Source of the DNA: Didymodactylos carnosus
Taxonomy: Eukaryota; Rotifera; Eurotatoria; Philodinida; Philodinidae
NCBI GenBank assembly: GCA_905250885.1
Contig: CAJNOQ010002915.1
Location: forward strand, 1-22,167
Direction: 5' to 3'
DNA: 22,167 nt
Shown here: in pieces, positions 17,061 to 22,167 of the stretch
How positions within the stretch are numbered: position 1 is the first letter of the stretch
Layout: every line of letters starts with the position of its first letter
Notes under the pieces: model-generated
Databases searched by the model: none
Seen by the model: the letters and a program-made list of their open reading frames with translations, nothing else
What the model was told of the DNA's origin: nothing
Translations under genes and position numbers: made by a program

Positions 17061-18106
17061 TTGGGGATTTAATTATCATTTTAGACTCTCAGCATTAGTA
17101 CAATTTTATCAACAGTCGTTCGGTCCATCTGCCACAGTGAAATTCTAATTTATTTTATTTTGCTTTATTTCGGTTCCTTTGATGGTATTGTGAATATATA
17201 TCTACGTTGGCATATATTTAAATAGTTCCAAATTATTCATTATTTAAAGGAACGAGTGTTGTAGCAAATAACCTAGAGAATGCAAGAAACGAAGAAGAGA
17301 ACGTTCTTGTTGATATTTACTACTACACTACAAATATCCCTTATATACACTTTCCCTTCGCACATTTTGTACGTATTCGAGTACACTTTTTATTTACCGT
17401 TCCTCTGAATACAGCACTTGTTGAATGTTTCGGTAAAAAATTTCAGAAGTTTATGCCTTATTGGCTGGACAATATGACTAATCGAAGACAAAAAAAGGGA
17501 ATTTTGTAACATTTGATCGCGCCGTACAGATTTTATTTTTTCGAAGCTTCCTAGTCTAGGAGACTTCTAAAGACTGGCTTTGACGAAAAGCATGAACATA
17601 GACCTAATTTCAGGATAACTACTCACCCGATCTTTTTCGACACGTCTTCATATCTCCAGGTGTGTTTAAAAAAAATACAAAATGAAACGTTTTTCAGAAG
17701 CTCTGTAGGGCAGACCTCAGGCGTCAAGACTTCGACCGAGAAATTTCAGGATACTGTATAGAAATGTTCCTAGGCATCCTCTGACGTGATTCCGATGCAG
17801 AAAACGCAACCCACCGGCCTCTTTTCATTTAAATTCCTTTTGTGGAGTGTTGAACGTTAGTCAGTGCCAAACTAGTTCCGATATACTCGGTCGACTAGGA
17901 ACCAAAAAAGCCCACTAGCTTCTGTTTGACAATACCTCAAGGAAAATAACCCTAGATGTTGATATGATGACGATAATATTTCATGTTAAACAGCTAGAAA
18001 TCTCTTTATAATAAACCGCAATGAACAGCGGACAGCTTTAATCTGTCGATCGAGGTGATAGTTGCCACATGTTACGTTACATACTATGAGTAATAGACAT
18101 CACCTC
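17061..18106. other. Non-coding stretch, 3' flank of the HtrL-family gene
   Basis: No gene is supported. A GTTCCTTT/AAAGGAAC pair lies at about 17172-17179 and 17247-17254. An ATTAAA variant polyadenylation signal on the minus strand at 18037-18042 lies about 65 nt beyond the stop of the HtrL-family gene and could end its transcript. Confidence 0.4.
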
Positions 18107-19184
18107 TTATGTAAAATGACAAACATCATTTAGTGCGGTAATAATACCAGTGACGTTTTCTACTTGACATTTGACTCCAAATAATTCTGACGTCTCGTTT
18201 TGATTGGCAAGAACTGGTCCAAAGGCGAACCATTTATCTCCACATGCCGATAGTTTATAGGATTCCATAACAATACTCTTATCAGTGTTCGATAGAGCAA
18301 TAACGTTCATCATTGTTTGATCTTTTCCGACAAAATAGTTTTTAGCGATGTATACATCGATCGTGTCGTAGAATGTCTCGGTCCACCATCGGATTGCCTC
18401 TTGCGTTCCACCAAACATTGTCCCTTCGATGATATCTCGACGAATAGGTCTCTCAGGAGAAGTACAGAGTTTTCTGTCAAGGGGTTCAATTAAGCCTAGA
18501 AGAGTTTGTTTTCTCTCCCTGCAAAAACACTTTTCATTCTCTGAGGATCAGGCCACTTTACGAATCGATATTGTTGCGTTCGAAAAGCGCCAGCGTCCAT
18601 CCATATGAAGTACTAGACTGAAACGGCTTTTTCTCAGCTATATGATTCAGCATCCAAGACTTCGCATTCCACACGGCATACAGATCGGGTGGATGAATGT
18701 TCCGTTCAGGGTCGATAGAATGTTGCTCTCTTAGAACGTCAGCAATTCTTTCAATAATAGGTATCTTGAATGGTGACGAATAGTTTGAAACAAAAACTGT
18801 TGGAAAGTTCTGTCTCGTTAAACTAACATTAGTAGTCACTCGAGAATATCGCATTCGTTGTAGCTTTGAATAATGGTTAATCGATGTGAAGATTACCATA
18901 GGATTTTGATTATAACTCAGAAGATTCGTCAGCCACGCGTCATATTCTTTAATGCTGTGTTTGGATTTTGGAAACGGAAGGAAAGCTGTCACAATAGTGC
19001 ATACCACATTACCGGTGTTTGGATCATCCGTGGGTACAGTAGGATATAATGGAGTTAGATAAAGCAGTTTAGATTTGCTGGAAGAAAGGAATGTAATAAT
19101 CGAAATAGCTGCTAATAGGAATATGCAATAGACATAAAGCATTCGAGAAGTGATTAGCGCGCGAGATATTCCGAATACAATCAT
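18107..19184 (-). CDS. HtrL/YibB-family type II membrane protein, 344 residues
   Basis: Exon 1 (18562-19184) and exon 2 (18107-18518) flank a 43-nt intron (18519-18561) with GTAAAG donor and TTTTTGCAG acceptor; splicing joins two open frames in phase with no stop. An in-frame TAG lies two codons before the ATG, fixing the start. Residues 15-33 form a single N-terminal membrane anchor, so the body probably faces the Golgi lumen, which four N-glycosylation sequons (N119, N134, N316, N329) fit. The body has family signatures: CTIVTAFLPFPKSK (62-75), NPMVIFTS (94-101), DLYAVWNAKSWML (167-179) and VGKDQTMMN (271-279). HtrL/YibB proteins are poorly characterised, glycosyltransferase-like proteins of bacteria and animals. 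Where I expect a W-x-D-x-G core the protein reads YGWTLALFER (194-203), without the Asp, so activity may differ. The gene appears intact and sits inside the 5.6-kb inverted-repeat segment. Confidence 0.7.
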
Positions 19185-19999
19185 GTCAATCTAGAATATC
19201 AATCAATTCTTGACAGATGGAACAAGACCAATGGTCAATTCGAATTCTTATTACTTCCAAAGAGATAGCACAATATTTTCGCTGTAAAGTGGAACCTTAT
19301 TTTTCTCTTCATCGCTAGGGATGATTAGTGAACTGTCGAAGGATCGCGATCATGAGCACAAAAACGATCTGAACTTTGATATCAGTTAATCAGCCTCCAG
19401 ACTGTACAATGTACAGTTAAACAAATTTTTCATGATTTAAAAGTCTTTTCTTCTCTACTGCGATTTCAAATAACTGCGGCGGTAGATATTTTTCGAATAA
19501 ATTTTGAACTGAAAGCGCTGGAGAGCTTCGGTTTTCAGATTATGGAACAGGACACGGGGAGCATAATTCTTTGCTAAAATGACTCCTTTCAGGCAGCTCT
19601 ACCATGGTGTACCTTTTAAAACAAAATGACTGAGTCTCACATCCCAAAACTCCTAATAGTGTAGTACTACACTAAAATGTAGATATAGAACAGATGTCGT
19701 TGGAGATGGAACTGCAACCTGAGTCAAAAAAAATAAATTTGTTTTAGCGCACGCAACGTTTTCATAAGAAAAGAATTTCTTGTTTTCTTCGATTTTTTGA
19801 ATAATCACTAATTAATCGTCTCAATAGAAATCTGCAGTTTACCATCCGAAATTCTTGCTGGAAGTTTATTGGTTTATTATTAGATTCTGATAAGTATTTT
19901 GTACTATACGGTATATTATTTACTCAAAACATAGATGGATTATTTATTCCAACACAGATGTTATAATAAGTCAGGATAACAGTGAACAGACAAAAAGTT
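19185..19999. other. 5' flank of the HtrL-family gene, no other gene seen
   Basis: This should contain the promoter of the minus-strand HtrL-family gene, but I see no convincing TATA box or initiator. A perfect 16-bp palindrome, AGTGTAGTACTACACT, lies at 19658-19673. The remainder is AT-rich and has no supported coding frame. Confidence 0.4.
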
Positions 20000-20260
20000 A
20001 TTGATTACATTAAAGAACTGTAATCAGCTGTAATCTGTATTACAGAGCTGATCACCTGCACAATTTTTCACCCCCTGCGCGGTACCGCGCAGGGTCAAAA
20101 TAAAATTTATCCGCGTTGCAGGTTGCAGGTTTAGAAAAAAATCTTTTGTTCTCCACAGGCAGAGGTTGAGGGTGAAAACTTCTGCACTGCCCTGCCCTGC
20201 AGGTCGGCTGCAGGTGGATCCTAAGGCGAGGTATAATAATTTTTTTTCTATTGGCCACAA

Positions 20261-20281
20261 TCAGTGTGTATTACACACTGA
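20261..20281. repeat. Perfect palindrome
   Basis: TCAGTGTGTA and TACACACTGA flank a single central base. It lies between the left GC-rich hairpin zone and the nested foldback of the 1.27-kb element. Confidence 0.6.
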
Positions 20282-20375
20282 TAAGTATAACTGTATCACC
20301 AGTTATGATTCACTATTCTTGTTCTATATTTTTCTCTTTCTGTTATCGTTATAGTCTGAAGTCTAAGTCTAAAAA

Positions 20376-20620
20376 GTTTTCAAAACTAATTTAGTTTGAC
20401 TTAATTACAATCCTAAAAAGAAGAAGCGCGTTCTCAAATATGGCAGGCCTATTCAAGTACATGGCGTTTTTACCTGTCACCAGAAAAAAAGTTGTAATTG
20501 CTACCCGAACAAAAAATAGTTTGACTGCCATATTTGAGAACACGCAAGAACGAAAATAAAAGACTCGAATATACCGCTTCTTTTTTTGTAATTAAGTCAG
20601 ACTAAATTAGTTTTGAAAAC
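20376..20620. mobile_element. 245-bp foldback nested in the 1.27-kb element
   Basis: The left arm (20376-20446) and right arm (20525-20620) are inverted copies sharing GTTTTCAAAACTAATTTAGT, CTGACTTAATTACAA (one mismatch), AAAAAGAAG and TTCTCAAATATGGCAG. The right arm has about 25 extra bases. The loop is about 78 bp. The high identity of the arms, especially the terminal 40 bp, suggests it is younger than its host element. Confidence 0.7.
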
Positions 20621-21267
20621 TGTTTACATAGCTGGATAGAGAATTGTCTCCTCTATCTCGGAATCTAAAATTCCCTCTTATCACTTGCAAAATAGCCGAG
20701 AAAATAGAGATTTAGGAAAAAGAGAAATTTTTCTTCCATAATTAGGATCACTGACTATACATATAATAAGAGCGAAATTCATTATTTTTCTTTATTCTAT
20801 ATTTTTCGTTTAGTTTAGTTTAAACTTTATTCATTTAAGAAAGAGAAATAAGAATAGTCATTCTACACAGATGCGGTCTAGGCCATTATATCAGTGGAAA
20901 ATAACATGGCAAATTATATAAGCGATCACGGATAAAACGTTTCTGTCTTTCATCTTAAAATGTCTAGCAGACATACAAAAAACCTGTTAGTTAGTTTCTT
21001 CTGGTTAAGAGGTCATTCTGATCAACATTTCTCTTGGTCTTGTCTCTTTTTTTGTTCTCCACACATAAACGTCTTTCCCTGCAGTTGACTGCAGGGAAAA
21101 CCTTCTCCCCTGCACGGAGTGCAGACAGGAAAACATTCTGCTTTCTCTGCCGGCCGTCAGTGGAAAAAGTTTTCATTTGCCTGCAAACTGCAACCTGCCT
21201 GCACTGCCTGCAGCTTTCAGTCAGTTTAAAATGCAGGTGATCAGCTCTGATCTGTAATAAAATCAAT

Positions 21268-21933
21268 CGTTCATTTAAATAAACTAACATCTCAACTTCC
21301 TCTTTGCAAATAAATTGTAGTAAACACATGCTATTTTTAGAACATGTGAATGAATTCCAAATTCATGCACCGTTTCTAGGTAAATTCACACTAACAATGG
21401 CGTCGCGGACTAAACAGTGCTTTTTTGTCCCAAGAGGATCAGTGTGATGTAGCTCAGCCCAGACTTGACTTAGACCTTATCGAAAATGTGGAAAAGACAG
21501 CTGACAGTTAGAGTGACATATTGATAAAAAAAAGAAATTAATTTAATTATGTCTTTCGTTAGAGAGGAGCAAAACATTTTTAAAAACGGCCATTTTCACA
21601 CTAAATGTCCTGCGAGTTTTTGAAAAATATTTTATTGATATCGCCCAAATTATTGAACATTTCACTTTCACTTTTTTAGCATTTTTTCACATTATGATAT
21701 TAAACAGTTTCCTAGAGTTTCGACTTTACAGCCTTAGCCGTTTCTGAGAAAAGTGCATTTTACCGCGAAAATATCCCGCGAGTTAAAAATGCGAAAATCT
21801 CTACGAAAAATTCACTCAAACTAGAATTATTATATATCATTCGATTCGTTCTAAAATGTGCTATCTGTTTGTGTAGATCCCGTCCCATGGGAGGTTAAAC
21901 TTCAAACCCTGGAAGGTTTTTAAGCGTTTTTAT
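21268..21933. other. Non-coding stretch, no gene seen
   Basis: No supported gene. Two related words, TCCTGCGAGTT (about 21607) and TCCCGCGAGTT (about 21774), each preceded by TTTTCACACT or ATTTTACCGC and followed by A-rich sequence, suggest a decayed repeat. Confidence 0.35.
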
Positions 21934-22099
21934 ACATATGGGCTGATTGCGCTGGTATTGTACGGTTTGACTAAAAAAGCCAGCAAAATAAACTTACTTT
22001 TTCTTTAGTCGGACTATATACTAGTATCATCAGGGATCAAGAAATAAAAATTTCCCGACTGTCACTTTCTTTCTTTCGGAAAAAATGAGCCTTTCGTTG
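21934..22099 (-). repeat. Long inverted repeat, right arm (partner 16510-16685)
   Basis: Read on the minus strand this block matches 16510-16685 with about 85-90 percent identity, ending at CAACGAAAG at 22091-22099. The main difference is a short deletion relative to the left arm in the AATAATTTCC region. Outside the terminus the two flanks differ, and I could not find a target-site duplication. Confidence 0.75.
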
Positions 22100-22167
22100 G
22101 AAAGTCTCCTGTCCAAAACCATTAAATTTTATTTGTGCGTTTTTTCCGTCATGCAGCAAGGAATTTC

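Larger units (their letters stand above)
20000..21267. mobile_element. 1.27-kb inverted-repeat element with CTGCAG hairpins near both ends
   Basis: The left end (20000-20060) and the right end (21232-21267) are inverted copies: both read ATTGATT, then ATTACAG, then AGAGCTGATCACCTGCA, the left carrying extra CTGTAATC copies. Just inside each end is a GC-rich zone of short hairpins built on CTGC/GCAG, including a perfect 22-bp palindrome at about 20074-20095 and a CCCTGCAG/CTGCAGGG pair at about 21078-21097. GAAAACNTTCT words follow the hairpins, and TTTTGTTCTCCACA occurs at both ends in direct orientation. There is no transposase frame. A separate foldback is nested at 20376-20620. It is a non-autonomous element of unknown class. 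Confidence 0.6.

Noticed and set aside
16825-17148. Frames rich in Tyr, Met, Cys and His on both strands
   Set aside because: They are by-products of the TA/CA-rich head-to-head repeat array.
20024-20354. Frames across the CTGCAG hairpin zone
   Set aside because: They overlap on both strands within a palindromic repeat and show no protein signature.
1-22167. CRISPR array, bacterial operon or prophage
   Set aside because: Spliced genes, AATAAA signals and MITE-like repeats indicate a eukaryotic nuclear sequence; no regular spacer array is present.

Overview
The window looks like nuclear DNA of a small invertebrate, most likely a bdelloid rotifer. The reasons are AT-rich DNA, very small introns (43 and 44 nt in the two spliced models), a gag-type retroelement remnant and a FLYWCH zinc-finger fragment of kinds I associate with bdelloids, and an HtrL/YibB-family gene. 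No database was consulted, so the placement rests on recognition and could be wrong; mites and nematodes share some of these traits.

Gene content is low. Three host-type genes can be supported, all on the minus strand. (1) 9527-9864 is a small two-exon gene for an unrecognised 97-residue protein, with in-frame stop, Kozak-like start, clean splice sites and AATAAA signals. (2) 10434-11372 is a 312-codon reading frame resembling the C-terminal part of glycosyltransferase-like proteins; its first 14 codons come from a neighbouring repeat, so its true 5' end is probably lost or lies elsewhere. (3) 18107-19184 is an apparently intact two-exon gene for a 344-residue type II membrane protein of the HtrL/YibB family. 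Genes 2 and 3 both point to glycan-related enzymes of the secretory pathway, but nothing shows that they act together.

The remainder is mostly repeats, with an unusual number of inverted repeats and foldback structures. Left part (1-6000): a tRNA-like gene with Pol III terminator (458-529), a diverged direct duplication (753-935 and 1105-1249), a GATC-rich element with terminal inverted repeats (2520-3001), a short tandem cluster (3140-3225), an inverted duplication whose two arms encode the same peptide (3329-3711) and a degenerate minisatellite (about 5240-5590). Middle (6000-9500): a GC-rich foldback, a broken LTR-retroelement gag fossil (6697-7490), a frameshifted FLYWCH finger (7623-7985) and a cluster of seven TACGAAAGCC-type motifs (8482-8733).

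Right half: a 359-bp inverted-repeat element abutting gene 2, an 857-bp TTAA-flanked MITE (11790-12646), a 320-bp foldback (13011-13330), several hairpins, a possible hAT-like N-terminal fragment (16167-16319), and a pair of about 170-bp inverted repeats at 16510-16685 and 21934-22099. That pair encloses 5.6 kb containing a head-to-head repeat array, the HtrL gene and a 1.27-kb inverted-repeat element with another foldback nested inside it. This enclosed segment is the most interesting structure here.
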